Assembly (NCBI RefSeq): GCF_004118325.1
Contig: NZ_RDFA01000003.1
Location: 372,001-436,000, forward strand
Direction: 5' to 3'
Length of the DNA: 64,000 bases
DNA from: Halorientalis pallida
Lineage (GTDB): Archaea; Halobacteriota; Halobacteria; Halobacteriales; Haloarculaceae
Shown: piece after piece, positions 1-7,668 of the stretch
How the letters are laid out: every line of letters begins with the position of its first letter
Position numbering within the stretch: the first letter of the stretch is position 1
Position numbers and translations under genes: made by a program
Notes under the pieces: model-generated
What the model was told of the DNA's origin: nothing
What the model saw: the letters and a program-made list of their open reading frames with translations, nothing else
Databases searched by the model: none

Positions 1-1024
1 AATCGGCTCCGTCCGGGGTCGGTCGACCCCGTAGCGTCAGCATCGACACGTACCCGACGAGCAACCCCGGCCAGTACGTCGTGAGCCGGAAGAGGACGGC
101 GGCCGTCACGGCGGTCGCCAGCTCGACCGGGAAAAAAAGCGTCATCAGCGCCGAGAACGCCACCTCGTAGGTCCCCGATCCGCCCGGCGTCGGCGACAGC
201 GTCGCGATGACCGAGAGGTTCACGATGAGATACAGCGGGACGAAGTCGGGCTCGATACCGATCGACAGGAGGACGAAGTACAACGAGACGATCTGGGCCA
301 CGATCGCGAGGTGCGAGACGCCGGCGGTCGTCAGCAGGAAGCGGGGGTCGCTCCCGGCTTCCTGGAACGCGTCTTCGATCCGGTCGACCCGCTCTTGCAG
401 CGACCGGAAGAGGGATTCGGCGCGGTCGAACCGATTCTCGAGAACGCGCAGGAGTCGACTGATGGCGGCACCGAGCGCGTCGTTGTCGGACCACAGCAGG
501 TACGCCAGCAGACCGCCAAGGAACACGATCACCACCGAGAGGATGGTGATGTCGACGAGCAGCCCCTGGATCGACCCGGCGATCCCGAGATACAGGAGGC
601 CACCGAGCGTGAACGTAAAGAAGGGCGTGGCGTTCAGGATGTCGGCCGAGATCACACAGGCCAGGGATCGCTCGTACTCGGTGTCGGTGTTGTCGGAGAC
701 GATGTAGGCCATGATCGGCTCCCCGCCGAACTGTCCGAGCGGGGTGATCGAGTTAAGGAAGTGGCCCGTCAGGAACATCCGCACGGTCCGGGAGACCGTC
801 GCGTCGATGCCCATCCGCTGGAAGTACCGGTACCAGACCAGCGCCCAGACCAGCAACGAGGAGAACCCGACGAGGACGGCGATCGCGAACAAGCCGGGGT
901 CGGCGCGGCCGATCGACGAGAGGAACTCGTCGACGTCGGCTAGATAGAGCAAGATCGCGAACAACAGCCCGGTGACACCGAACCAGAGCGCTCCCTTCCG
1001 ACCGATGTCTATCGGGAGCCCCAT
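1..1024 (-). CDS. Flippase-like (LPG synthase TM / UPF0104) membrane protein, 3' end off window
   Basis: A reading frame of 341 codons runs from ATG at 1024 off the window edge, so the C-terminus is missing. The product is highly hydrophobic with about eight membrane segments. It carries family features of the lysylphosphatidylglycerol-synthase transmembrane domain: a TPLGQFGGEP motif near residue 95 and SPTPGGSGTYE near residue 290. These proteins are membrane-embedded and linked to lipid or lipid-oligosaccharide transfer; haloarchaeal AglD-type proteins contain a related domain. A GGAGGT Shine-Dalgarno lies 4 nt before the ATG (1029-1034), unusual in this mostly leaderless genome. It lies downstream of the sulfatase-fold gene on the same strand, separated by 179 nt. 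Substrate unknown; family call firm, function inferred. Confidence 0.82.
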   Translation of the reverse strand, partial: MGLPIDIGRKGALWFGVTGLLFAILLYLADVDEFLSSIGRADPGLFAIAVLVGFSSLLVWALVWYRYFQRMGIDATVSRTVRMFLTGHFLNSITPLGQFGGEPIMAYIVSDNTDTEYERSLACVISADILNATPFFTFTLGGLLYLGIAGSIQGLLVDITILSVVIVFLGGLLAYLLWSDNDALGAAISRLLRVLENRFDRAESLFRSLQERVDRIEDAFQEAGSDPRFLLTTAGVSHLAIVAQIVSLYFVLLSIGIEPDFVPLYLIVNLSVIATLSPTPGGSGTYEVAFSALMTLFFPVELATAVTAAVLFRLTTYWPGLLVGYVSMLTLRGRPTPDGAD

Positions 1025-1028
1025 CGAC

Positions 1029-1034
1029 ACCTCC
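1029..1034 (-). promoter_or_regulatory. Shine-Dalgarno site of the flippase-like gene
   Basis: GGAGGT sits on the minus strand 4 nt before ATG 1024. Most genes here lack such a site, so this one fixes the start and suggests translation from a leadered, possibly polycistronic message with the upstream sulfatase-like gene. Confidence 0.6.
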
Positions 1035-1203
1035 CGTCTGTATTCCCTGGGGAGCCCGGCCTGTCCGTGGCTCGTCGGCACCGCGGCGTCGGCCCGGGTG
1101 GGTTCGGGGTGGCTGTCGCTGCGACGATACGGGCCTCGGCGTGGCCAGTAGGAGCGTGTCCGTCGGTACGGTGTCCCGGCGTTCCCATCGTCTCTGGTTT
1201 CGG

Positions 1204-2586
1204 TTACTTGTAGCCCAGTTCTTCGAGCCGCCGCGTTACCTCTTCGTCCATCTCGTGATCGGGTTCGGCGTCCCCGTCTCGGTCCCCGTCGGACGGCTGC
1301 TCCGCCGACGTGATCTCGTCGACCGCCTGCTTGAGGGCGTCCGGGACCGGAACGTCCGTGTCCGTCACGAGATCGTAGGCCTCGTACCGTGCCCGGCCGT
1401 CCTCGTCGACCGACTTGACGACCTTCGTCCCGTCGCGCTTGACGTACCTGTACTTCCGGTAGTACTCGTTCCAGCGGTCCCGCGGGATGAACCCGGTGAA
1501 GTTCTCCGGGTACTCGATACCGCCTTTTACCGTCTCACTGAAAACCCCCTCGGGACGGGGCGCGATGCCGGCGTAGTAGGGGACTAGTTCGTTGAGCTTC
1601 CGCATCTCGATGGGGCGCTCCTCGGTCTCGGGACCCATGTCCGGGTGGTCGACCAGCAACACCGTGTTCACGACCGGTTCGGCGACGGTGAACTGGTGGC
1701 CGAACTGCTCGCCGTCCTCACAGAGCGCCTGACCGTGATCCGACAGCAACACGACCACGGTGTCCTCGTCGAGGTCGTTCGCTTCGAGCGCGTCGACGAT
1801 CCGTCCCACGAGGTCGTCCGTGTAGTCCACGGAGGCGTCGTAGACCCTCCGGAGGGCCTCGTAGTCGATGTCGTCCATCGTGAACATGTCTTTCTGCCGG
1901 TGCGGGATGTTCGCGTCGTCGGCCACGCCGTGGCTGTCGGCGTAGGACTTCGGCGGATGGTACGGCTCGTGCGGTTCCATCAGGTTGACGTACAGGAAGA
2001 AGTTCTCGTCGTCGCTCCGGCTGCCGAGGTACTCCTCGACCGCCTCGACGGTCTCTTCGGATTTCGTGGAGTCGTCGACGTCGAACAGCCTGAAGACGCG
2101 GTCGAGTTGCCGGCCGAGCACGCGACGTGTGCCATCGCCGAGCGCGTTGAACAGTCTCGTTCCGAGCCGCGAGAGCCGGACGCTCACCCGGTTGTCCGCT
2201 TTCCCGAGGAAGTTCTCCACGTGATCGAAGTCCTCGGTCATGCCCTTGTGTGGGGTGATCCAGACGTTCGGGGTGATCGCTGCGGTCGAGTGGCCCGCCC
2301 GCTCGAACTGGGAGACGAACGTCTCGCCGCCCTGGAAGTAACTCTCGGCGTGGGTCGTCCCGTGTTCCCAGGGGTACTCCCCGGTGAACATCGACGCGTG
2401 CGACGGGAGCGTCCAGGGGGCTTGCGTGACGGCGTTCTCGAAGACGACGGCCGAATCCGCGAGTCGCTGCACGTGATCCGTGAAGTCGACGCTCTCGTTG
2501 TAGACCGAGAGCCGGTCTTTCCGCAGCGAGTCCAAAACGAGGAACACCACGTTCTTTTTCTCCGTGGCAGTCTCCTCCATGAACAT
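1204..2586 (-). CDS. Sulfatase-fold (alkaline phosphatase superfamily) hydrolase or transferase
   Basis: The protein has 460 aa from ATG 2586. The N-terminal strand VVFLVLDSLRKD supplies the metal-binding Asp. Residues 56-69 read APWTLPSHASMFTG, matching the sulfatase C/S-x-P-S-R signature region but with Thr59 where the formylglycine Cys/Ser would be and His for Arg. A second metal site, LLSDHG, lies further on, followed by GHQFT. The fold is clear, but a Thr nucleophile is known from phosphodiesterase or phosphotransferase branches of the superfamily, so a classical sulfatase is doubtful. The start at 2586 is supported by a TATA-like patch centred 27 nt upstream; ATG 2580 is the alternative. 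It is divergent from the glycosyltransferase, consistent with envelope polymer metabolism. No signal peptide is seen. Confidence 0.8.
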   Translation of the reverse strand: MFMEETATEKKNVVFLVLDSLRKDRLSVYNESVDFTDHVQRLADSAVVFENAVTQAPWTLPSHASMFTGEYPWEHGTTHAESYFQGGETFVSQFERAGHSTAAITPNVWITPHKGMTEDFDHVENFLGKADNRVSVRLSRLGTRLFNALGDGTRRVLGRQLDRVFRLFDVDDSTKSEETVEAVEEYLGSRSDDENFFLYVNLMEPHEPYHPPKSYADSHGVADDANIPHRQKDMFTMDDIDYEALRRVYDASVDYTDDLVGRIVDALEANDLDEDTVVVLLSDHGQALCEDGEQFGHQFTVAEPVVNTVLLVDHPDMGPETEERPIEMRKLNELVPYYAGIAPRPEGVFSETVKGGIEYPENFTGFIPRDRWNEYYRKYRYVKRDGTKVVKSVDEDGRARYEAYDLVTDTDVPVPDALKQAVDEITSAEQPSDGDRDGDAEPDHEMDEEVTRRLEELGYK

Positions 2587-2605
2587 CAGCGAGGTGGGAA
2601 CGTCA

Positions 2606-2617
2606 TTAGTAACTTTG
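2606..2617 (-). promoter_or_regulatory. TATA-like promoter of the sulfatase-fold gene
   Basis: Minus-strand AAGTTACTAATG is centred about 26 nt before ATG 2586, the spacing of a leaderless haloarchaeal transcript. Confidence 0.5.
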
Positions 2618-2652
2618 CTTTCAATCTGGATTCGGCCGGAGACCGTACTCGC

Positions 2653-2659
2653 TTTATTG
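2653..2659 (+). promoter_or_regulatory. TATA-like promoter of the glycosyltransferase gene
   Basis: TTTATTG is centred 27 nt before ATG 2682, giving a leaderless transcript. It forms a divergent promoter pair with the sulfatase-fold gene. Confidence 0.55.
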
Positions 2660-2681
2660 GCTGGGATGCGACAGGCCGAGC

Positions 2682-3635
2682 ATGACCGAAAAAGTCGCAA
2701 TCGTCTACTGGTGTGACGGCGCGGGACACGCGGCCAGGGCCATCCCGGTCGCGCAGGAACTCGAATCCCGCGGTGTCGAGGTCGCGGTCGCCGGCGGCGG
2801 CAAGGGTCAGAAGTTCGTCGAGATGAACGGCTTCGAACACCCCGACCTGACGACCGTGACGGTCGAGGGAAGCACGCCGCTCTCCTTCCTGAAGCACACG
2901 GCGTTCGACCTGGTGCCGTCCGCGGCCCGGCGGATGCGGGAGGTGTACCGGTGGCTGGAAGACGAGGATCCGGACAAACTGGTGACCGACGACGTGTTCG
3001 CGGGGCTGGCGGCCGCCAAACAAGGCATCGAGTTCTACCGGATCGACCACCTCACGACGGACCTGCTGGACCCGCTCTGGCGAGGGCCGCTGATGATCTA
3101 CAACGAGATCTCGCTGGCCTTCGCCGAGCAGATCGTCGTCACGTCGCTGTGGGCCGACGACCCCGACCCGGAGGGGATCACTCGAGTCGGACCACTCGCC
3201 CAGGAAGGCGACCCGACGGACGAGGTGGAACCCTACGACGTGCTCCTCAACCCAGGGACCCACGGGGAGAACTTCGACGCGATCCGTCGGCGACTGGAGG
3301 CCGATGGACTCGACGTCAGGTCGGTCGGGGACGACGAGTGGGAGACGAAACCGGCGATGACGCCCTACACGGCGGCCGCGGACGTCGTGGTCTGTACCGG
3401 CTTCTCCTCCATCGCGGACACGGTCGTCGCGGGCACCCCCTGCGTGATCTATCCGTTTCTCCCCTTCCAGAAGGCCATCGCGAAGCGGGCCGAGCAGAAG
3501 CGTATCGACGGCATCGCGAGAGCCACCTCGGTACGGGAGGCCGTCGACCACGTCCAGCAGTTCCGGACCTCCGGTGAGCGTCCGGACTACGAGAACGGTG
3601 CGCCGGCGTTCGTCGACGTGGTCCTCGGCGAGTGA
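2682..3635 (+). CDS. GT28/MurG-like glycosyltransferase
   Basis: The protein has 317 aa and two Rossmann-like halves. The N-terminus, VAIVYWCDGAGHAARAIPVA, has the glycine-rich loop and histidine of GT-B enzymes that scan for an acceptor. The C-terminal half has CTGFSSIADTVVAGTPCVIY and PFLPFQK, resembling the nucleotide-sugar binding region of the MurG/UDP-glucuronosyltransferase group. A cytoplasmic or membrane-peripheral glycosyl transfer is expected; donor and acceptor cannot be read. It starts at ATG 2682 with a well-placed TATA box and is divergent from the sulfatase-fold gene, with a flippase-like gene beyond, a combination typical of envelope polysaccharide or lipid decoration. Confidence 0.75.
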   Translation: MTEKVAIVYWCDGAGHAARAIPVAQELESRGVEVAVAGGGKGQKFVEMNGFEHPDLTTVTVEGSTPLSFLKHTAFDLVPSAARRMREVYRWLEDEDPDKLVTDDVFAGLAAAKQGIEFYRIDHLTTDLLDPLWRGPLMIYNEISLAFAEQIVVTSLWADDPDPEGITRVGPLAQEGDPTDEVEPYDVLLNPGTHGENFDAIRRRLEADGLDVRSVGDDEWETKPAMTPYTAAADVVVCTGFSSIADTVVAGTPCVIYPFLPFQKAIAKRAEQKRIDGIARATSVREAVDHVQQFRTSGERPDYENGAPAFVDVVLGE

Positions 3636-3771
3636 CGGCGAGCGCAGGCGACATCGTGTGCCACCGGTGACACCCGGAGCGGGCCGTGGCGGCATAGAAC
3701 CGAACGTTCGGTCAGTTCTCTCTCCTCTAATTCGTCAGACACAATCACGTGAGCCGGTCAGTTGGCGACGG

Positions 3772-4065
3772 ATGGATGAGTCGTCGTTCTGCTGGGCGGC
3801 GTTCGCGCGGACACGGCCACTCGTCGACGCTGGGTACGCGGGCGTCTTGCTCGTCGTGCCCGGCGCGCTGGCGTGGGCGACCGGCGAGGCGTTCGTCTTC
3901 CCGAGCCTCGGCCCGACCGCGTACCTGCTGGCGACGGTCCACACGGAACTCCAGACGGGGCGGCGCGTGATCGGCGGCCACCTGATCGGCGTCGTCGCCG
4001 GTCTGTCGTCAGCGGCGCGGGTCCGTGGGGAGTCACTTATCCGGTTGCGGACGCGACCCACGCGC
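3772..4065 (+). pseudogene. Truncated HPP-family membrane protein
   Basis: From ATG 3772 the frame encodes a membrane helix (AGVLLVVPGALAWATG), then FPSLGPTAYLLATVHTE and RVIGGHLIGVVAGL, which match the first half of HPP-family integral membrane proteins. After GVVAGL, at about residue 81, homology stops and an Arg-rich stretch follows; the remaining two or so membrane helices of a normal protein of about 160-180 aa are absent. The frame stays open into the small gene at 4066, so a hybrid product of 190 aa is formally possible. However, the junction contains a TATA-like box for that downstream gene, which favours a deletion remnant over a designed fusion. Confidence 0.6.
4035..4041 (+). promoter_or_regulatory. 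TATA-like promoter of the 4066 gene
   Basis: CTTATCC is centred about 28 nt before ATG 4066, arguing that the small gene is expressed alone rather than as the tail of the HPP remnant. Confidence 0.5.
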
Positions 4066-4344
4066 ATGACGCGGGAACACCTCGAAGCGGCCAACCGGGC
4101 ACTCCTAGACGCCATCGAAACGCCGCCCGAGACCGGGCTGGAGGACGAACTGGACGATCTGGCGGGACAGCTGTGGTACCTCGCGACCGAGAAGGAGCGC
4201 CCGCCGGATCAGGGCCGACTCGAACGCGTCCAGTACCGCCTGACCGTCCTCCGGGAACAGGTCCACGGTCGCCGGAGCGACCTCGTGGCGGTTGCTATCG
4301 ACGAAATCTGCGCCTGTCGTGAACAGGAACAGGCGGTGGTGTAG
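4066..4344 (+). CDS. Small conserved haloarchaeal protein (DUF7553-like)
   Basis: The product has 92 aa, is acidic and all-helical in appearance, with no membrane segment and no catalytic motif. The pattern LxDLAxQLWxLAT followed by a PDxGRLxRxQ segment resembles a small haloarchaeal family that I tentatively associate with DUF7553; this link is from memory and uncertain. Function unknown. The start at ATG 4066 is chosen from the TATA-like box 28 nt upstream. The same frame is open upstream through the HPP remnant. It converges on the CoA-ligase gene with only 13 nt between the stops. Confidence 0.55.
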   Translation: MTREHLEAANRALLDAIETPPETGLEDELDDLAGQLWYLATEKERPPDQGRLERVQYRLTVLREQVHGRRSDLVAVAIDEICACREQEQAVV

Positions 4345-4357
4345 CGCCGGGGGCTGC

Positions 4358-5974
4358 TCAGTTCTCTTCTTCCCGCTCGCGGAGCTCGAACTTCTGGACC
4401 TTCCCGGTCGTGGTGCGAGGCAGTTCCTCGACGAACTCGACCTGGCGTGGGTGTTTGTACTCGGCCATGTTCTCGAGGCAGTACTCCTTGATCTCCTCGG
4501 GCGTCACGTCGGCGTCGGGCTTGGGGACGACGAAGGCCTTGACCGTCTCGCCGCGGCGTTCGTCCGGGATGCCGACGACGGCGGCGTCGGCCACGTCCGC
4601 GTGCTCGAAGAGCAACTCCTCGACCTCACGCGGGTAGACGTTGTACCCGCCCGTGACGATCATGTGTTTCTCCCGGTCGATGACGTAGAAGAAGTCGTCC
4701 TCGTCCCAGTAGCCAAGGTCCTCGGTGTGGAACCAGGTCTTTCCGGAAGCGGTTCCCGCTTCCGATGTCCCACTCGCTTCGCTCGCGGGACTGCCGTCGA
4801 CCTCGGTGAAGGCGTCCTCGTTCGCGCTGGGGCGGCCGTGGTAGCCTTTCATGACGTTCGGGCCGGAGACGACGACCTCGCCGACGATCTCGTCGAGGTC
4901 GACTTCCTCCTCGTCGATGGGGCCTTCCTCGACGCGGGGCATCTCCTCGAAGTCCTCGTCGACGATCTTGGCGTCGACGCCGGGGATTGGCTGGCCGATG
5001 GAGCCCTTCCGGCGCGCGGCGGGGCGGTTGGCGTGGGTGATCGGACTCGTCTCGGTCAGGCCGTAGCCCTCGTACAGTTCGACGCCGAAGATCTCCTCGA
5101 AGCGGTTGATGACCTCGACCGGGCAACTGCTCCCGCCGGAGTTGACGAAGCGCAGGCTGGAGAAGTCGTAGTCGCCGGCGTCGGGGTGGTTGATGATGTC
5201 GTTGTACATCGCCGGCACTCCGTGCATGATGGTCAACTGCTCGGACTGGATCAGGCCCATGGCGGTCTCGGCGTCCCACTCGGGTAGCGGGTAGTACGTC
5301 GAGCCGTTGTAGAGACCGGCGTTCATCACGACGGTCATGCCGTAGATGTGGAACAGGGGGAGGACGCCGAGCAGTTTGTCCTCGGGGCCGTAGTCCTCCT
5401 CCATCACGTCACCGGCGTGGCGGGTCATCCAGCCGAGGTTGCGGTGTGTCAGGAGGACGCCTTTCGGCGTGCCCGTGGTCCCGCTTGTGTAGGGCTGTGC
5501 GGCCACGTCGTCGTCGTCGCGCTCGACGGTCTCCATCGGCTCGTCGGCGAGGAAGGCGTCGAATTCCGTCGCGCCCTCGGCCTCACCGCCGACGCTGACG
5601 ATCTGGGAGACGTCGGTGTCGTCCTGCACTTCCCGGACGAACGGCACCAGATCCGAGAGCGCGACGACGGCTTTGGCCTCGCTGTCCTCGAGCATGTGGC
5701 TGATCTCGCGGGCCTTGTACTGGGGGTTCATCGGCACGACGGCCCCGCCGGCCCGGAGGACGCCGTAGTAGGAGGTGACGAACTGCGGCAGGTTCGGGAG
5801 GTACACGCCCACACGGTCGCCGGGCTCGACGCCCGCGTCACGGAGTGCGGCCGCCAGTTGCCCGGTCCGGTGCCAGAACGCCTCGTAGGAGATGTCCGTG
5901 TCCTGGAACGAGATAGCGGTCTGTTCGGGGTATTCTGCGACCGTCTCGGCCACGTCGTTTACGAGGTTTGTCAT
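4358..5974 (-). CDS. Long-chain fatty-acid type CoA ligase (AMP-binding)
   Basis: The enzyme (538 aa) is of the ANL superfamily and activates a carboxylic acid as acyl-AMP, then forms acyl-CoA. P-loop YTSGTTGTPKG, the A5-type motif YEGYGLTETSP, the hinge motif with YVIDREKHMIVTGGYNVYP, and the C-terminal catalytic lysine in TTTGKVQK are all present. Start at ATG 5974, with GTG 5977 directly before it; a TATA-like patch at 5998-6008 lies 26-29 nt upstream. About 18 residues rich in Ser, Ala, Glu and Gly are inserted just before the WFHTEDLGYWDED hinge region, encoded by a palindromic DNA patch (4742-4793). The Liv transporter and enoyl-CoA hydratase upstream on the same strand suggest acid uptake and activation. 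Confidence 0.9.
   Translation of the reverse strand: MTNLVNDVAETVAEYPEQTAISFQDTDISYEAFWHRTGQLAAALRDAGVEPGDRVGVYLPNLPQFVTSYYGVLRAGGAVVPMNPQYKAREISHMLEDSEAKAVVALSDLVPFVREVQDDTDVSQIVSVGGEAEGATEFDAFLADEPMETVERDDDDVAAQPYTSGTTGTPKGVLLTHRNLGWMTRHAGDVMEEDYGPEDKLLGVLPLFHIYGMTVVMNAGLYNGSTYYPLPEWDAETAMGLIQSEQLTIMHGVPAMYNDIINHPDAGDYDFSSLRFVNSGGSSCPVEVINRFEEIFGVELYEGYGLTETSPITHANRPAARRKGSIGQPIPGVDAKIVDEDFEEMPRVEEGPIDEEEVDLDEIVGEVVVSGPNVMKGYHGRPSANEDAFTEVDGSPASEASGTSEAGTASGKTWFHTEDLGYWDEDDFFYVIDREKHMIVTGGYNVYPREVEELLFEHADVADAAVVGIPDERRGETVKAFVVPKPDADVTPEEIKEYCLENMAEYKHPRQVEFVEELPRTTTGKVQKFELREREEEN
4742..4793. repeat. Palindromic insert inside the CoA-ligase gene
   Basis: A 9-bp inverted repeat with a 3-nt loop (CGGAAGCGG at 4744-4752, CCGCTTCCG at 4756-4764) is followed by CTCGCTTCGCTCGCGGGA-type sequence (4773-4790). 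The whole block is in frame and codes for a low-complexity Ser/Ala/Glu/Gly linker. Similar short GC-rich palindromes are scattered in haloarchaeal genomes as small insertion units; that this is such a unit is inferred. Confidence 0.55.
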
Positions 5975-6115
5975 CACTCACCACCAACGGCTGACGTGAT
6001 TAAAATAGTTGTCTTATCCTCCACCATCGTTTCCCGATTTCGTGGTAACGTCTAACATCGGTGCCGATGGTCGCGGTGGAGCTTACAACGGAAGCGCCAT
6101 CGCGGGCGAGGAGCG

Positions 6116-6871
6116 CTATCCGCCCAGGTACGACTCGCGGATGTAGTCGTCGTCGCGGAGTTCTTCGGGGGATCCCTGCCGGACGACCTCGCCGTTCTCC
6201 AGCAGGTTGATCCGGTCGGCGTGGTTCATCGCGAAGGTGACGTTCTGCTCACAGAGCAGGATAGTGACGCCTTCCTCCTGGATGCGGTCGATCCCCTCGC
6301 TGATGTCGTCGAGGATGACCGGCGCGAGCCCGAGGGTCGGTTCGTCGAGCACCAGCAATTCGGGGTCGCTCATCAGCGCGCGGCCGATGGCGAGCATCTG
6401 CTGTTCACCGCCCGACATCGTGTGGGCGTGCTGGTCCTTGCGCTCTTCGAGCGTCGGGAACAGGTCGTAGACGAACTCGAGACGCTCCTCGTAGTCGCCC
6501 CGGACGTACGTGCCCAGGTCGAGGTTGTCCTCGACGGACATGAACCCGAACAGGTCCCGCTTCTCGGTACACTGGATGAGGCCACGCCCGACGAGCCCTT
6601 CGGGATCGGTCCCGCTGACCTCCTCACCCCGGTAGGTGATCGATCCGTCGTAGGGGAGAAAGCCGGAGATAGAGTTGGCCAGCGTCGACTTGCCCGCGCC
6701 GTTGGGACCGATGACGGAGATCAACTCGCCGCTGCCGATCTCCAGGTCGACGCCGTTGAGCGCCTGCACCTTCCCGTAGGAGACGTGGACGTCGTCGATG
6801 GAGAGGATCCGCTCGCCACTGACACTGGAGCCGACCGCCGCACCGGCGGCCCCCTCGGCGTCGGAACTCAT
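6116..6871 (-). CDS. livF: Branched-chain amino acid ABC transporter ATP-binding protein LivF
   Basis: The 251-aa ATPase has Walker A GPNGAGKST, the signature MSGGEQQML, Walker B LLVLDEPTLGLAP and the switch region ending in CEQN, the usual LivF form. It drives uptake together with LivG, LivM and LivH. Its ATG (6871) overlaps the livG stop by 4 nt, so it is the last gene of a translationally coupled livKHMGF operon on the minus strand. An N-terminal extension of about 20 Ala/Gly/Ser residues precedes the ABC domain. Substrate specificity lies in the binding protein and cannot be read here. Confidence 0.93.
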   Translation of the reverse strand: MSSDAEGAAGAAVGSSVSGERILSIDDVHVSYGKVQALNGVDLEIGSGELISVIGPNGAGKSTLANSISGFLPYDGSITYRGEEVSGTDPEGLVGRGLIQCTEKRDLFGFMSVEDNLDLGTYVRGDYEERLEFVYDLFPTLEERKDQHAHTMSGGEQQMLAIGRALMSDPELLVLDEPTLGLAPVILDDISEGIDRIQEEGVTILLCEQNVTFAMNHADRINLLENGEVVRQGSPEELRDDDYIRESYLGG

Positions 6872-7668
6872 TCGAGACCACCTCCGAGATACGCCTCCTG
6901 AACCTCCGGATTGTTCGTAATCTCGTCGGGCGAGCCCTCAGCGAGCAGCGACCCGAAGTTGATCACGATGGCCCGGTCGATCAGTTGCAGGAGGCCACGC
7001 ATGTTGTGGTCGACGACGACGAGGGTCATGCCCTCGTCGCGCAGTTCGAGCAAGAGATCGGAGACGCTCTCGACCTCCGGCCCGGAGAGGCCGGCGAAGG
7101 GCTCGTCGACCAGCAAGAGATCGGGGTCGGTCCCCAGCGCCCGGCCGAGTTCCAGCCGGAGCATCCCCGCGTGGGGGAGTTCCGCGGGCGTCTGGTGTAG
7201 TCGGTCGCCGAGACCGACGCGTTCACAGATCGCCCGTGCCTCCTCGTGGAATTCACCGAGCAGCCCGTCCATCGTGACGAGGTTGTCGTTCATCATCGAG
7301 AGCGCGACGTTTTTCAGCACGCTCCGGTCTTCGAGGGGCGCGAACGACTGGAAGGTTCGCGCCATCCCGCGTTTGACCATCTCGTGGGGCGGGGTCCCGG
7401 TGACCTCTTCGCCCTTGTACCAGACGGTGCCGGCGGTCGGGGGGTACGTGCCCGTCACGCAGTTGAACGTCGTCGACTTGCCCGCGCCGTTGGGACCGAT
7501 GAAGCCCAGGATCTCCTGTTCCTGCACCGCGAAGGAGAGGTCGTCGACGGCCACGAGGCCACCGAACTCCTTGCGCAGGCCGTCGACGGCGAGGATGCCG
7601 TCGTCGGGACTGATCTCGTCGTCGACCGTCGCGGTCGCCGCTTCCTCTGCCGTCGTGTCGGCGCTCAT
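6868..7668 (-). CDS. livG: Branched-chain amino acid ABC transporter ATP-binding protein LivG
   Basis: A 266-aa ABC ATPase of the LivG branch with Walker A GPNGAGKSTTFN, the Q-loop region ARTFQ, Walker B LLLVDEPFAGLSG and switch VVVDHNM. The signature helix reads LPHAGMLRLELGRAL, where LivG proteins normally have LSYGQQRRLEIARAL; the canonical GQ core is lost. LivF retains a full signature, so one composite ATP site may be weakened. The start overlaps the livM stop by 4 nt and the stop overlaps the livF start, so the three are coupled. Confidence 0.92.
   Translation of the reverse strand: MSADTTAEEAATATVDDEISPDDGILAVDGLRKEFGGLVAVDDLSFAVQEQEILGFIGPNGAGKSTTFNCVTGTYPPTAGTVWYKGEEVTGTPPHEMVKRGMARTFQSFAPLEDRSVLKNVALSMMNDNLVTMDGLLGEFHEEARAICERVGLGDRLHQTPAELPHAGMLRLELGRALGTDPDLLLVDEPFAGLSGPEVESVSDLLLELRDEGMTLVVVDHNMRGLLQLIDRAIVINFGSLLAEGSPDEITNNPEVQEAYLGGGLE

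Noticed and set aside
3772-4344. Intact HPP/DUF fusion gene
   Set aside because: A TATA-like box lies at the junction and half the HPP helices are missing, so a remnant plus a separate gene is simpler.
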